A DNA stretch of 55,638 nucleotides from Cognatazoarcus halotolerans. Its GTDB lineage: Bacteria; Pseudomonadota; Gammaproteobacteria; Burkholderiales; Rhodocyclaceae. The stretch is from assembly GCF_009800965.1 (NCBI RefSeq), contig NZ_WUAF01000025.1:1-55638 (forward strand). The letters run 5' to 3'. The first letter of the stretch is position 1. Every line of letters starts with the position of its first letter. Below, in pieces: positions 17,528 through 27,391 of the stretch. The notes below the pieces were generated by a model. That model did no database searches and was not told where the DNA came from. It saw nothing but the letters and a program-made list of their open reading frames with translations. The translations under genes and the position numbers were made by a program.

Positions 17528-18025
17528 ATGTCGCAAGAAAGCCTGAACATCGACCCGCTGGCGTTCGCACGGGATCACGGACAACGTGCCGGCGAGCTTG
17601 CTGTCGCAGCGTTCGAGCGTCTCGCGGACGTACGTGTCAGTGACGTCGGTTCGGTGCGGTACGTGGCTTCCGGGCGACTGGACGGTGAAGGCCAGAGGTG
17701 GCTGTCGGTTCATCTCGAGGGTGCGCTGCAGTTGCGTTGCCAGCGTTGTCTCGAAGCGGTCGACTGGCATTTCGATCTTGACAGCCGGTTGATGCTCGTT
17801 CCAGAGGGAAGGGCGCTGCCGGACGAAATGCTGGAAGAGGACGATTGGGATCCGATTCCGGTAGGCGCGAGACTCGATCTGCTTGCATTGTTTGAGGACG
17901 AGGTACTGCTGGCGATGCCGGCCGCGCCGCGTCATGAAAGTTGTGTAGCGCCGTCGAGGGTCGATGGCGACGACAGGATTACGCCTTTCGCTGCGCTTGC
18001 AAAGCTTCGCAGTCGAGAGGTGTGA
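17528..18025 (+). CDS. yceD: YceD/DUF177 family protein
   Basis: The 165-residue protein matches the DUF177 (YceD) family. It has an N-terminal FARDHGQRAGELAVAAFERLAD segment and a WLSVHLEGALQLRCQRCLEAVDW stretch with the CxxC pair common in the family, then an acidic region (EEDDWDPI). YceD has been linked to 23S rRNA accumulation and nearly always precedes rpmF, as here (27-base gap). The ATG at 17528 gives the usual family N-terminus. The promoter lies so close that the transcript may be leaderless. Confidence 0.92.
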   Translation: MSQESLNIDPLAFARDHGQRAGELAVAAFERLADVRVSDVGSVRYVASGRLDGEGQRWLSVHLEGALQLRCQRCLEAVDWHFDLDSRLMLVPEGRALPDEMLEEDDWDPIPVGARLDLLALFEDEVLLAMPAAPRHESCVAPSRVDGDDRITPFAALAKLRSREV

Positions 18026-18052
18026 AGCAATTAGTTTTGAAGGAGTTTTTCC

Positions 18053-18232
18053 ATGGCCGTTCAACAGAACAAAAAATCCCCGTCCAAGCGCGGCATGCAT
18101 CGCGCCCACGATTTCCTTACCAATCCGCCGGTCGCAGTCGAGCCGACCACGGGCGAAGTGCATCTGCGCCACCACATCAGCCCGAGCGGCTTCTATCGTG
18201 GCAAGAAGGTCGTGAAGACCAAGGGCGAGTAA
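18053..18232 (+). CDS. rpmF: 50S ribosomal protein L32
   Basis: The 59-residue protein begins [20 protein letters not shown] and continues with the [18 protein letters not shown] segment characteristic of L32. It is the zinc-free form, lacking the CxxC pairs. An AAGGAG ribosome-binding site precedes the ATG by eight bases. It sits between yceD and plsX, its conserved place in proteobacteria. Confidence 0.97.
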   Translation: MAVQQNKKSPSKRGMHRAHDFLTNPPVAVEPTTGEVHLRHHISPSGFYRGKKVVKTKGE

Positions 18233-18245
18233 TCCTCTTGCACGT

Positions 18246-18279
18246 ACGGCGCGGCGCCTCTGGCGCACGCGCCGTTTTT
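18246..18279 (+). terminator. Strong terminator after rpmF
   Basis: ACGGCGCG (18246-18253) pairs with CGCGCCGT (18268-18275), and an inner GCGCC / GGCGC stem closes on a TCT loop. A run of five T follows. It separates yceD-rpmF from the fatty-acid genes. Confidence 0.85.
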
Positions 18280-18315
18280 GTGTCCACCTATTGAGTTTCG
18301 ACTGAAATAGCGCCG

Positions 18316-19329
18316 ATGAATGTAACGCTCGCTATCGACTGCATGGGCGGGGATCACGGTGTCTCGGTGACGATCCCGGCTGTGGAGTCGTTTCTGCGTG
18401 CCGACGCCGAGGTTTCCGCAATCCTCGTAGGACTGCCTGAGGCGCTCGAGCCGCACAAGGCCGCGCTGATCGCCGGATTCGGTGATCGAGTGCGCTTTCG
18501 GGCAGCCTCCGAGGTGGTTGGCATGGCCGAAGCGCCGGCCAGTGCCATGCGCAGCAAGAAGGATTCCTCGATGCGCGTCGCGATCGACCTTGTCAAGTCG
18601 GGGGAAGCGCAGGCTGCGGTATCCGCGGGCAATACCGGCGCCCTGATGGCCATCTCGCGCTTCGTGCTGAAGACCCTTCCGGGCATTGATCGCCCGGCGA
18701 TCGCTTCGATCCTGCCGACCATAAAGGGGCACTGCCATGTGCTCGATCTGGGTGCGAACGTCGATTGCACTGCCGAGCATCTACTTCAGTTCGGCATCAT
18801 GGGCGCGATGCTGGTGGCGTCGGTCGAGCATATCGATCGGCCCTCGGTCGGTTTGCTGAACATCGGCGAGGAAGAGATCAAGGGCAACGACGTGGTCAAG
18901 GAAGCGGCGGAGCTGCTCAGGCAGAGTGGCCTGAATTTCTTCGGCAATGTCGAGGGTACCGATATCTACAAGGGCACTACCGACGTGGTTGTCTGTGATG
19001 GATTCGTCGGTAATGTCGCGCTCAAGACCTCCGAGGGTCTGGCTCAGATGCTGGCAACCTTTCTCAGGCAGGAGTTCAGTCGCAACTGGCTGACCAAACT
19101 GATGGCCCTCGTGGCGATGCCGGCGCTCAAGCGCTTCAAGCACCGTGTGGATCATCGTCGCTACAACGGTGCGAGCCTGCTGGGACTGCGAGGCGTGGTC
19201 GTGAAGAGTCACGGTTCGGCGGATGCATATGCTTTCGAGCGGGCGGTGTGGCGTGCCGCAGAGGAGGCGCGCAACTGTCTGATCGAGCGGATCAGCGAAC
19301 GTATGGCACTTCGGGAGAATCCTGCATGA
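18316..19329 (+). CDS. plsX: Phosphate acyltransferase PlsX
   Basis: PlsX converts acyl-ACP and phosphate to acyl-phosphate, the first step of glycerophospholipid synthesis. The 337-residue product begins [22 protein letters not shown], the family signature. It includes [39 protein letters not shown] and [19 protein letters not shown]. The enzyme is cytosolic but membrane-associated. Its stop overlaps the fabH start (ATGA). Confidence 0.97.
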   Translation: MNVTLAIDCMGGDHGVSVTIPAVESFLRADAEVSAILVGLPEALEPHKAALIAGFGDRVRFRAASEVVGMAEAPASAMRSKKDSSMRVAIDLVKSGEAQAAVSAGNTGALMAISRFVLKTLPGIDRPAIASILPTIKGHCHVLDLGANVDCTAEHLLQFGIMGAMLVASVEHIDRPSVGLLNIGEEEIKGNDVVKEAAELLRQSGLNFFGNVEGTDIYKGTTDVVVCDGFVGNVALKTSEGLAQMLATFLRQEFSRNWLTKLMALVAMPALKRFKHRVDHRRYNGASLLGLRGVVVKSHGSADAYAFERAVWRAAEEARNCLIERISERMALRENPA

Positions 19330-20291
19330 TCTACGCACTCATTGCCGGAACAGGCAGTTACCTGCCTGGTCAGCCGGTCAGTAATTCGGATCTGGTTGCG
19401 AGGGGGATCGATACTTCCGACGAGTGGGTGGTGGAGCGTACCGGAATCCGTGCCCGCCACCTCGCGGAGGCTGGGACGACTGCTTCCGATCTTGCCCACC
19501 AGGCTTCGCTTCGCGCGATCGAGGCCGCGGGCGTCGCCGTCGATGAGATCGACCTCATCATTGTCGCGACCTCGACGCCGGATTTCATCTTCCCGAGCAC
19601 GGCGACCTTGCTTCAGTCGAAGCTCGGTATTCGGAACAGCGGTGCCGCGTTTGATGTGCAGGCGGTGTGCAGCGGGTTTGCATATGCGCTTTCGATTGCC
19701 GAAAAGTTCATTCGCTCGGGTAGCCACAGCAAGGCGCTCGTGGTCGGTGCCGAGATATTTTCGAGAATCCTCGATTGGTCCGACCGGGGGACCTGTGTCC
19801 TCTTCGGTGACGGTGCCGGCGCAGTGATTCTCGAGGCATCCGATAAACCCGGGATTCTCGCCAGCGCCATTCATGCCGACGGTTCGTACAACCCGATTCT
19901 CTGTGTTCCCGGCAGTGTGGCCGGTGGAGCGGTGACCGGTGATCCGTTCCTGCGCATGGATGGGCAGGCCGTATTCAAGTTCGCCGTAAAGGTGCTCGGC
20001 GAAGTGGCCGGGGAAGTGCTCGGGCAGGCCGGAATTTCGGCCGCGGAGGTCAACTGGTTGATTCCGCATCAGGCCAACATTCGTATCATCCAGGCGACGG
20101 CCAAGCGTTTGGGGATACCGATGGAGCAGGTGGTCACGACCGTGGCTGAGCACGGCAACACTTCAGCGGCATCCATCCCGCTGGCGCTTGATCTGGCCAT
20201 ACGTGACGGTCGTGTGCGGCGCGGCGACAAAATCGTTCTCGAGGGTGTCGGTGGCGGATTTACCTGGGGTGCCGTATTGCTGGAGTACTGA
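19326..20291 (+). CDS. fabH: Beta-ketoacyl-ACP synthase III
   Basis: FabH condenses acetyl-CoA with malonyl-ACP to start fatty-acid elongation. The 321-residue protein shows C115 in [12 protein letters not shown], the His in [10 protein letters not shown] and the Asn in [11 protein letters not shown], the complete Cys-His-Asn triad. The ATG at 19326 was chosen because it overlaps the plsX stop and gives the canonical N-terminus [15 protein letters not shown]. Confidence 0.97.
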   Translation: MIYALIAGTGSYLPGQPVSNSDLVARGIDTSDEWVVERTGIRARHLAEAGTTASDLAHQASLRAIEAAGVAVDEIDLIIVATSTPDFIFPSTATLLQSKLGIRNSGAAFDVQAVCSGFAYALSIAEKFIRSGSHSKALVVGAEIFSRILDWSDRGTCVLFGDGAGAVILEASDKPGILASAIHADGSYNPILCVPGSVAGGAVTGDPFLRMDGQAVFKFAVKVLGEVAGEVLGQAGISAAEVNWLIPHQANIRIIQATAKRLGIPMEQVVTTVAEHGNTSAASIPLALDLAIRDGRVRRGDKIVLEGVGGGFTWGAVLLEY

Positions 20292-20478
20292 TCGCCACGG
20301 ATCCGGTCTGTCAGTGACGGGGTCGAGAATGCATCGAATTACCGGTAGATGTGTTGTGCAGACCGAGCGCGGGTGGCTGGGTTTGCATGGATTTGACGGC
20401 ATGCTTTGCCAGGCTGTTGGACGGTGAAGCGGGTCGCGGGATTCAAGAAACCAGGAAGATATGACTAAGGGGGGCGCA

Positions 20479-21411
20479 ATGGCGTTTGCACTCGTTTTTC
20501 CGGGGCAGGGATCGCAATCTGTTGGAATGATGACCGCATATGGCGAATCCGCGGTAATTCGTGAAACCTTCGCGGAGGCGTCTGCGGCGTTGGGTGAAGA
20601 TCTTTGGCAGATGGTGTGCGAGGGTCCGACCGAGCGCCTGGCCATGACGGTCAACACCCAACCGCTGATGCTGACGGCAGGCGTTGCCGTCTATCGGGCC
20701 TGGCTTGCGGCAGGCGGGGCGAAACCGGCAATCATGGCCGGGCACAGTCTTGGTGAGTACAGTGCGCTGGTTGCGGCAGGGGTTCTTGCCTTTGCGGACG
20801 CCGTTCCGCTCGTCCGGTTTCGTGCTCAGGCCATGCAGGACGCGGTGCCCAAGGGCGAAGGTGCAATGGCCGCGCTTCTGGGGCTCGATGTCGCAGCAGT
20901 TCAGGAAGCCTGTGCGGAGGCTGCGGCGGGAGAGGTCGTCGAGCCGGCGAATCTCAACGCCCCGGGACAGATCGTGATCGCAGGTGGTGCGGCGGCAGTG
21001 CAGCGCGCAGTGGAAATCGCCAAGGCCAAGGGTGCGAAGCGAGCGGTCCTGCTGCCGGTCAGCGCGCCCTTCCACTGTGCGCTCATGCGCCCGGCGGCCG
21101 AGCGTCTGCAGGAGCGCCTTGCCGGGGTTTCACTGTCGGCCCCGCAGATTCCCGTGCTGAACAACGTTGATGTAGCAACGTACGACGATACCGATCGCAT
21201 TCGCGACGCGCTTGTCCGCCAGGCGTTTTCTCCGGTACGCTGGATAGAGTCGATACAGGCGATTGCCGCGCGTGGTGTCGGGCAGGTTTACGAGTGCGGT
21301 CCGGGCAAGGTGCTCGCCGGAATGAGCAAGCGGATCGAATCCGCGCTGGTGGGTGGGGCGATTGCGGATGCGGACGGATTGCAGCAGGCAATCGCGGCTA
21401 CTGGAGCTTGA
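20479..21411 (+). CDS. fabD: Malonyl-CoA:ACP transacylase
   Basis: FabD loads malonyl groups onto acyl carrier protein. The product has FALVFPGQGSQSVGMM at the start, the nucleophile in GHSLGEYSALVA and the conserved His in SAPFHCALM. The ATG at 20479 follows AAGGGGG by seven bases and gives the usual N-terminus. An alternative ATG at 20461, itself after AGGA, would add six residues. The 187-base gap after fabH is longer than other gaps in this cluster, so a separate promoter is possible; I see no strong consensus. Confidence 0.95.
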   Translation: MAFALVFPGQGSQSVGMMTAYGESAVIRETFAEASAALGEDLWQMVCEGPTERLAMTVNTQPLMLTAGVAVYRAWLAAGGAKPAIMAGHSLGEYSALVAAGVLAFADAVPLVRFRAQAMQDAVPKGEGAMAALLGLDVAAVQEACAEAAAGEVVEPANLNAPGQIVIAGGAAAVQRAVEIAKAKGAKRAVLLPVSAPFHCALMRPAAERLQERLAGVSLSAPQIPVLNNVDVATYDDTDRIRDALVRQAFSPVRWIESIQAIAARGVGQVYECGPGKVLAGMSKRIESALVGGAIADADGLQQAIAATGA

Positions 21412-21413
21412 TT

Positions 21414-22163
21414 ATGCAGGGACAACTAGACGGGCGCGTAGCACTCGTTACCGGGGCAAGTCGTGGTATCGGTCGCGCCGTCGCAATGGCGTTGGCCGGC
21501 GAGGGCGCAAGGGTGGTGGGTACGGCCACATCGGAGTCTGGCGCCCAGGATATCTCCAGGGGCTTTGAGGAAGCCGGTCTCGATGGTTTGGGCATTGTCC
21601 TGAATGTTACCGATGCCGCAGCTTGCGACCGGGTTCTGGAGCAGATCGAAAAGGACCAGGGCACCGTATCCATACTGGTCAACAATGCCGGTATCACCCG
21701 CGACAATCTTGCAATGCGGATGAAGGACGAGGACTGGGATGCGGTGATCGATACCAATCTCAAGTCGGTATTCCGCATGTCGCGACTCGTCATGCGCGGC
21801 ATGATGAAGGCGCGCGGTGGACGGATCATCAACATTACGTCGGTGGTGGGAAGTTCGGGAAATCCGGGCCAGGCAAATTATGCGGCGGCGAAGGCGGGTG
21901 TCGCAGGCATGACGCGCGCACTTGCACGGGAACTCGGGAGTCGCAACATCACGGTCAATTGTGTCGCGCCCGGCTTCATCGATACCGACATGACTAAAGC
22001 GCTCCCGGATGCCAGTCGCGAAGCTCTGGTCGGTCAGATCGCGCTGGGTCGGTTGGGCCGGCCTGAAGAAATTGCCGCAGCGGTCGCCTTTCTTGCCTCA
22101 CCGGGCGCTGCCTATATCACTGGATGCACCTTGCACGTCAACGGTGGCATGTACATGGCGTAA
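21414..22163 (+). CDS. fabG: 3-oxoacyl-ACP reductase
   Basis: FabG is the NADPH-dependent reductase of the elongation cycle. The 249-residue product has VALVTGASRGIGRAVA (cofactor loop), LVNNAGITRDNLAMRM, and the catalytic Ser-Tyr-Lys in NITSVVGSSGNPGQANYAAAKAGV. The C-terminus TGCTLHVNGGMYMA is typical. The ATG at 21414 lies two bases after the fabD stop; longer frame extensions overlap fabD. Confidence 0.97.
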   Translation: MQGQLDGRVALVTGASRGIGRAVAMALAGEGARVVGTATSESGAQDISRGFEEAGLDGLGIVLNVTDAAACDRVLEQIEKDQGTVSILVNNAGITRDNLAMRMKDEDWDAVIDTNLKSVFRMSRLVMRGMMKARGGRIINITSVVGSSGNPGQANYAAAKAGVAGMTRALARELGSRNITVNCVAPGFIDTDMTKALPDASREALVGQIALGRLGRPEEIAAAVAFLASPGAAYITGCTLHVNGGMYMA

Positions 22164-22251
22164 GCCCTGCCCCCATGGCGGTATTCGGGCTTTTTGGTAG
22201 AATACGCCGGCTTTTATCACACACCCGCACAAATCAGGGAAGGAGTTTTTC

Positions 22252-22491
22252 ATGGAAAACATCGAACAACGCGTCAAGAAAATCGTCGCGGAGCAGCTCG
22301 GTGTTAACGAGTCGGAAATCAAGAACGAATCCTCGTTCGTTGATGATCTTGGTGCAGATTCGCTGGATACGGTGGAACTGGTCATGGCGCTTGAAGAAGA
22401 GTTCGAGTGCGAAATTCCGGACGATGAAGCCGAGAAGATCACCAGCGTCCAGCAGGCGATCGATTACGTCAGTGCCCATCTGAAGAAGTAA
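22252..22491 (+). CDS. acpP: Acyl carrier protein
   Basis: The 79-residue acidic protein carries the phosphopantetheine attachment serine in [20 protein letters not shown]. It starts [18 protein letters not shown] after a strong AAGGAG site. It shuttles acyl intermediates for the Fab enzymes around it. An AcpS that would activate it is encoded at 36.6 kb. A TAGAAT (22198-22203) 49 bases upstream may be the -10 of a dedicated promoter, in keeping with its high expression. Confidence 0.98.
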   Translation: MENIEQRVKKIVAEQLGVNESEIKNESSFVDDLGADSLDTVELVMALEEEFECEIPDDEAEKITSVQQAIDYVSAHLKK

Positions 22492-22622
22492 TTTCCTCTA
22501 CGTTCCGGCTTCCGCTGCGGGCCCGTTTGCCTGAACTGCCTTAATGGGCGGTGGCGCGGGCCCGAGCCCTGTATTGGGTGATTGCCGGATTTTTTCGTAC
22601 CTAGAACGTTACGGAGTTGCCC

Positions 22623-23858
22623 GTGTCGCGTCGTAGAGTCGTCGTCACCGGACTTGGTGCAGTGTCACCGGTCGGTAATAGCGTCCCCGAAGCCTGGGAC
22701 AATCTGCTTGCCGGGAAGAGCGGAATCGGCCCAATCACGCGTTTCGACGCGTCTGCCTTCTCCGCCCGGATTGCCGGAGAGGTAAAGGGTTTTGACATCA
22801 CCGGCTATCTTTCGGCGAAGGAAGCCCGCCGTATGGATATCTTCATCCACTACGGCATGGCCGCCGGCATTCAGGCAATCAGGGATTCGGGTATCGAGGT
22901 CACGAATGCCAATGCCCACCGCATCGGCATAAACATCGGTTCGGGGATCGGCGGCTTGCCGATGATTGAAGGGACCCACCACGAATTTCTTGCGGGCGGA
23001 CCGCGCAAGATTTCTCCTTTCTTCATTCCCAGCACGATCATCAACATGATCTCGGGCAACCTTTCGATCATGTATGGCATGAAAGGTCCGAACATCGCCG
23101 TGGTGACGGCCTGCACTACTGGCTTGCATGCGATCGGGCTCAGTTCGCGGATGATCGAGTACGGCGACGCCGATGTCATGGTCTGCGGAGGGGCCGAGTC
23201 GACAGTCACGCCGCTCGCCGTTGGTGGCTTTGCTTCCGCCAAGGCCTTGTCGACGCGAAACGATGATCCGGCAACGGCCAGCCGCCCATGGGATACCGGC
23301 CGGGACGGGTTCGTACTCGGTGAGGGAGCCGGGGTGCTGGTGCTCGAGGAGTACGAGCATGCAGTCAAGCGTGGAGCCCGGATCTACGCAGAGCTTTCGG
23401 GATTCGGAATGAGCGGTGACGCGTACCATATGACCGCTCCTGACACCGACGGCCCGCGCCGGAGCATGGTGAACGCACTCAAGAACGCGGGAATCAATAC
23501 CGATGAGGTGCATTATCTGAATGCCCATGGTACGTCGACACCGCTCGGTGACAAGAACGAAACCGAAGCCATCAAGCTTGCTTTCGGTATCGATGATGCA
23601 AGGAAGCTTGTCGTTAATTCGACGAAGTCGATGACCGGGCACTTGCTGGGTGGTGCCGGTGGCCTCGAATCGGTGTTTACCGTACTGGCAGTGCATCACC
23701 AGGTGTCTCCGCCGACGATCAACATCTTCGAGCAGGATCCTGAATGCGATCTCGATTATTGTGCCAACGAGGCTCGTCAGATGAAGATTGACGTCGCCTT
23801 GAAGAACAATTTTGGCTTCGGTGGAACCAACGGAACACTTGCTTTCAGACGGGTGTGA
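22623..23858 (+). CDS. fabF: Beta-ketoacyl-ACP synthase II
   Basis: FabF elongates acyl-ACP chains with malonyl-ACP. The 411-residue product has [17 protein letters not shown], the active-site cysteine in [12 protein letters not shown], and the two histidines in [12 protein letters not shown] and [12 protein letters not shown]. The GTG at 22623 is preceded by a GGAG site about 9 bases upstream and gives the standard N-terminus; a TTG six bases earlier is less likely. Confidence 0.97.
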   Translation: MSRRRVVVTGLGAVSPVGNSVPEAWDNLLAGKSGIGPITRFDASAFSARIAGEVKGFDITGYLSAKEARRMDIFIHYGMAAGIQAIRDSGIEVTNANAHRIGINIGSGIGGLPMIEGTHHEFLAGGPRKISPFFIPSTIINMISGNLSIMYGMKGPNIAVVTACTTGLHAIGLSSRMIEYGDADVMVCGGAESTVTPLAVGGFASAKALSTRNDDPATASRPWDTGRDGFVLGEGAGVLVLEEYEHAVKRGARIYAELSGFGMSGDAYHMTAPDTDGPRRSMVNALKNAGINTDEVHYLNAHGTSTPLGDKNETEAIKLAFGIDDARKLVVNSTKSMTGHLLGGAGGLESVFTVLAVHHQVSPPTINIFEQDPECDLDYCANEARQMKIDVALKNNFGFGGTNGTLAFRRV

Positions 23859-24348
23859 TCCGCGTCGGCGCGAGCAAGCTCTGCGCTTTCCGGTTCGTCT
23901 GTATCTCAGGCCGTCGCGCCGGATCGTACATCTTCTATGTCTGATCCATGGCGTGACGGCCCTGTCTTTTCTGGCTTCCAGCCTCGGCGTTCTTGGCCGG
24001 ACTGTCGGTATTTTTGCCGTTCTGCTGAATCTTGGCTTTGCGATTCGAAGGATCCGGAAGACGCTCCCGACACAGCTCGTACTCGAGGAAAACGGAAATC
24101 TGCGGTGCGCTGATCAGGAGGGGCTGCCGGAGGAGTCGTGTACGCTGGCCGGATCCTGCCGTGACCTCGGCTGGGCTGTGTGGCTCAAATGGCATGAGCA
24201 CTCGGGGCCCCGCCGGCATGTCATGCTGTTGCCCGACATGCTTGAAGACGGCGAGGCATGGCGTTTCCTGCGCATCTGGCTTGGACACAAGGTGGCTGGC
24301 GCGGTGCTATCCAAAGCATCGGCGGTGGGGGGCAGCGATGCGGGGTGA
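23812..24348 (+). CDS. YgfX-like membrane protein
   Basis: The roughly 170-residue protein contains [28 protein letters not shown] followed by a second hydrophobic helix ([20 protein letters not shown]). It then has a basic segment and a C-terminal cytosolic domain ending [11 protein letters not shown]. This two-helix RPSR-type layout matches the YgfX (CptA) family of inner-membrane proteins, described as a toxin-like cell-division inhibitor in Escherichia coli and often found beside other genes here. The start is uncertain: the ATG at 23812 overlaps fabF by 47 bases, and a TTG at 23839 is an alternative. No antitoxin-like SdhE gene is adjacent. Confidence 0.65.
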   Translation: MASVEPTEHLLSDGCDPRRREQALRFPVRLYLRPSRRIVHLLCLIHGVTALSFLASSLGVLGRTVGIFAVLLNLGFAIRRIRKTLPTQLVLEENGNLRCADQEGLPEESCTLAGSCRDLGWAVWLKWHEHSGPRRHVMLLPDMLEDGEAWRFLRIWLGHKVAGAVLSKASAVGGSDAG

Positions 24349-24423
24349 GTTTCCAGAGATGTCTGAGGCCATTCGATGCCGCTTGCGACGGTACTTCGCG
24401 GGCCGCGCGGAGCAGCTTCAGGG

Positions 24424-26019
24424 CTAAGCTACCCGACGGCGATACTGAGTCGGCCGCAGAATCGTACTGGCTGCCTTGGCCAGGGTTTCAGGATAATCGC
24501 GGCTGTAATGCAGCCCACGGCTTTCCTTCCGGCGCATCGCGCTGCGAACGATGAGATCCGCTGTTACCACGAGATTGCGCAACTCAATCAAGTCATTGGT
24601 GACGGTGAAGTTCGCGTAGTACTCGTCGATCTCGCGGGAAAGCAAGCCGATACGGTGTTGTGCCCGCTCGAGCCGCTTGCTCGTTCGCACGATTCCAACA
24701 TAGTCCCACATGAAACGTCTCAATTCGTCCCAGTTGTGCGAGATCACGATTTGTTCGTCCGCATCGGTAACGCGACTTTCATCCCAGCCTGGCAGGGTTG
24801 GAAGCGGGTGCATTGGTTGAGAGAGAATGTCTCGGGCGGCAGCTTCGCCAAATACCACGCACTCGAGCAGCGAATTGCTCGCCAGGCGGTTGGCGCCATG
24901 TAGCCCGGTACAGGCCGTCTCCCCAACCGCGTAAAGACCCTTCAGGTCGGTTCTGGCCGAAAGATCGGTGACCACGCCGCCACACGTGTAGTGTGCCGCC
25001 GGAACGACGGGAATCGGTTCTGCGGTGATGTCGATGCCGAGCTCCATGCAACGCCCATAAATTGTGGGGAAGTGCTCAAGGAGGAACTCAGCCGGTTTGT
25101 CGCTGATATCGAGGAACACGCAGTCCAGGCCATGCTTCTTCATCTCGAAGTCGATTGCCCGTGCGACGATGTCACGTGGCGCGAGTTCGGCGCGTCGGTC
25201 ATGATCGGGCATGAAGCGGTGGCCATCGGGCAACCGCAGGATACCGCCCTCGCCGCGGACAGCTTCGCTTATGAGGAATGATTTTGCCTGTGGGTGATAG
25301 AGGCAGGTCGGATGAAACTGGATGAACTCCATGTTTCCCACCCTGCAGCCTGCACGCCAGGCCATGGCGATACCGTCTCCGGTGGCGGTGTCAGGGTTGG
25401 TGGTGTAGAGATAGACCTTGCCCGAGCCGCCGGTGGCGAGTACGGTCTGGCGCGCTGCAAAACTGACCACCTGATCGTGCTTGATGTCCAGCACATAGGC
25501 ACCGAGACAGCCTTCCGCTGGCCTGCCGATCTTGTCGCCGACGATAAGGTCTACGGCAATGTGGTCTTCAAATACCGAAATGTTGGGGTGGGCGAGAACT
25601 TGTTCGGAAAGCGTTCGCTGCACGGCCGCGCCGGTTGCGTCGGCGGCGTGGATGATGCGCCGATGGGAATGGCCGCCTTCTCTGGTGAGGTGATATCCCA
25701 ATGCCGTGGCGTCGTCCCGCGAGAAGGGAACGCCCCGCGCGATGAGCCACTCGATGGCCTCGCGTCCGTGCTCGACGACAAATCGGGTAGCGGCCTTGTC
25801 GCATAGTTCGGCGCCGGCGGTATGTGTGTCCGCTTCGTGCGCGTCGAGACTGTCCGACGGGTCGAGGACCGCTGCGATGCCGCCCTGTGCCCAGGCGCTT
25901 GCTCCGTCGGAGATGCCGCGTTTGGTGACGAGCGCTACCTTGAGTGTGTCAGCCAGCCGCAGGGCCACCGATTGCCCGGCCAGTCCACTGCCGAGGATAA
26001 GGACGTCGAATTGGATCAC
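24424..26019 (-). CDS. nadB: L-aspartate oxidase
   Basis: NadB oxidises L-aspartate to iminoaspartate, the first step of NAD biosynthesis. The 531-residue flavoprotein begins [21 protein letters not shown] (FAD-binding). It has [72 protein letters not shown], and the [20 protein letters not shown] motif near the C-terminal third. The GTG at 26019 gives the usual start; another GTG 18 bases upstream is possible, and neither has a strong ribosome-binding site. NadA and NadC are not in the window. Confidence 0.95.
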   Translation of the reverse strand: MIQFDVLILGSGLAGQSVALRLADTLKVALVTKRGISDGASAWAQGGIAAVLDPSDSLDAHEADTHTAGAELCDKAATRFVVEHGREAIEWLIARGVPFSRDDATALGYHLTREGGHSHRRIIHAADATGAAVQRTLSEQVLAHPNISVFEDHIAVDLIVGDKIGRPAEGCLGAYVLDIKHDQVVSFAARQTVLATGGSGKVYLYTTNPDTATGDGIAMAWRAGCRVGNMEFIQFHPTCLYHPQAKSFLISEAVRGEGGILRLPDGHRFMPDHDRRAELAPRDIVARAIDFEMKKHGLDCVFLDISDKPAEFLLEHFPTIYGRCMELGIDITAEPIPVVPAAHYTCGGVVTDLSARTDLKGLYAVGETACTGLHGANRLASNSLLECVVFGEAAARDILSQPMHPLPTLPGWDESRVTDADEQIVISHNWDELRRFMWDYVGIVRTSKRLERAQHRIGLLSREIDEYYANFTVTNDLIELRNLVVTADLIVRSAMRRKESRGLHYSRDYPETLAKAASTILRPTQYRRRVA

Positions 26020-26107
26020 GGTGGGGACAAGCAGCACTAGTAAAGGCTCGGAGTCTAATCCAAGTCCGTCTCAGGTCAACTTAGATGCAATAACCACATT
26101 CGCGCAT

Positions 26108-26135
26108 GAACTAATTTCCACAGGGTGAGTCACTA
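26108..26135 (+). promoter_or_regulatory. Possible sigma-E-type promoter upstream of rpoE
   Basis: GAACTA (26108-26113) and a TCACTA-like element starting at 26130 are spaced 16 bases apart, close to the GAACTT / TCnnA pattern of extracytoplasmic sigma factors. Autoregulation of rpoE is usual. The -10 half is a poor match, so this is only a candidate. Confidence 0.25.
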
Positions 26136-26237
26136 CCTCCGAATTCCGCTTTGGCGGGCATGGTGCGGGTTGGTTATACTTGGCGCGCCCTGGGATGTCT
26201 CCAGGCTATATCAACATCAGGTATTCATCTCCCGCTC

Positions 26238-26837
26238 ATGAGCGATCGCGAAATTGATCAACAGCTTGTCGAACGCGCGCAGCGTGGAGACAAGCAGGCG
26301 TTCGGCCTGCTGGTATCGAAATACCAGAGAAAGCTGATGCGTCTGTTGTCAAGGCTGGTTCGCGATTCGGCGGAAGTCGAGGACGTTGCGCAGGAAACCT
26401 TCATCAAGGCCTATCGCGCGCTTCCTTCGTTTCGTGGAGATAGTGCGTTTTACACATGGCTTTATCGCATCGGGATCAACACTGCGAAGAATTTCCTGGT
26501 TTCACAAGGTCGCCGTGCGCCTACGTCGACCGGTTTCGATTCTGAGGAGGCGGAGACCTTCGAAGAAGGTGAACAGCTAAGGGACAACAACACGCCTGAG
26601 CGGCTGATGTTGTCGAAACAGATTGCGGAGACGGTGGATGCGGCGATGGATTCGCTGCCGGAAGAGTTGCGGACAGCGATCATGCTGCGCGAGCTCGAAG
26701 GCATGAGTTACGAAGAGATCGCCGGCGTCATGGAGTGTCCGATCGGGACTGTGCGCTCGCGCATATTCAGGGCACGCGAAGCAATATCCGAAAAGCTGCG
26801 ACCGTTGCTCGATACGGCGCCGGACAAGCGGTGGTGA
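26238..26837 (+). CDS. rpoE: RNA polymerase sigma factor RpoE (AlgU)
   Basis: The 199-residue ECF sigma factor has region 2 (DKQAFGLLVSKYQRKLMRLLSRLVRDSAEVEDVAQETFIKAYRALPSFRGDSAFYTWLYRI) and region 4 (LPEELRTAIMLRELEGMSYEEIAGVMECPIGTVRSRIFRAREAI). It directs transcription of envelope-stress genes. The ATG at 26238 gives the family N-terminus MSDREIDQQLVERAQRGD. It heads an operon whose following four genes are its anti-sigma system and a periplasmic protease, and its stop overlaps the rseA start. Confidence 0.96.
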   Translation: MSDREIDQQLVERAQRGDKQAFGLLVSKYQRKLMRLLSRLVRDSAEVEDVAQETFIKAYRALPSFRGDSAFYTWLYRIGINTAKNFLVSQGRRAPTSTGFDSEEAETFEEGEQLRDNNTPERLMLSKQIAETVDAAMDSLPEELRTAIMLRELEGMSYEEIAGVMECPIGTVRSRIFRAREAISEKLRPLLDTAPDKRW

Positions 26838-27391
26838 TGATGAAAGAACAGATTTCTGCGTTGATGGATGACGAAATTGATGCGGCGTCGAGCGAAGCCG
26901 CGCTGGATCGTCTTAGGCGTGACGAAGAACTGCGCCGGAAGTGGAGTGACTACTGCATGGTGGGCGACGCGCTCAGAGGTGAGGCCGGGGTGGCGGACGA
27001 ATTCACCGCGCGTGTCATGATGATGATCGATGCCGAGCCGACGGTGCTGGCTCCGGTGCGCACCACCCGCGACGCAAAGCGCAGAGGCTCGGCCGTTGAG
27101 CGAACAATGCCGTTGGTCGCGTCGATGATGGGGGTCGCCGCCGTTGGCTGGATTGCTTATACGCTCAATTCCGGTGGCGAGGCAGCGTCGGCACAACCGC
27201 TTGCGCTGACGAGAGCGCCGGTCGTCTCGACGGTGGCGCTGCAGACACGTGGTGATGCGGGACTCAGTGTGGGTGAGTCGCACCGCGAGTATGTGTTCGT
27301 TCACCAGGCGCTCTCGGGAAGCGGTCCGATGCCGGGTGTTACGCAGTATGTGCGCACCGTGGCGGAACAGCCTGCGGACCTCGCTCAATGA
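26837..27391 (+). CDS. rseA: Anti-sigma-E factor RseA
   Basis: RseA (MucA) is a single-pass inner-membrane protein that holds sigma-E inactive. The 184-residue product has the N-terminal sigma-binding domain (MKEQISALMDDEIDAASSEAALDRL, then WSDYCMVGDALRG). A short membrane segment follows near residue 95-110 (TMPLVASMMGVAAVGWIAYTL), then a periplasmic tail. Its ATG overlaps the rpoE TGA, so translation is coupled. Regulated proteolysis would normally involve DegS/RseP, which are not in the window. Confidence 0.9.
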   Translation: MMKEQISALMDDEIDAASSEAALDRLRRDEELRRKWSDYCMVGDALRGEAGVADEFTARVMMMIDAEPTVLAPVRTTRDAKRRGSAVERTMPLVASMMGVAAVGWIAYTLNSGGEAASAQPLALTRAPVVSTVALQTRGDAGLSVGESHREYVFVHQALSGSGPMPGVTQYVRTVAEQPADLAQ

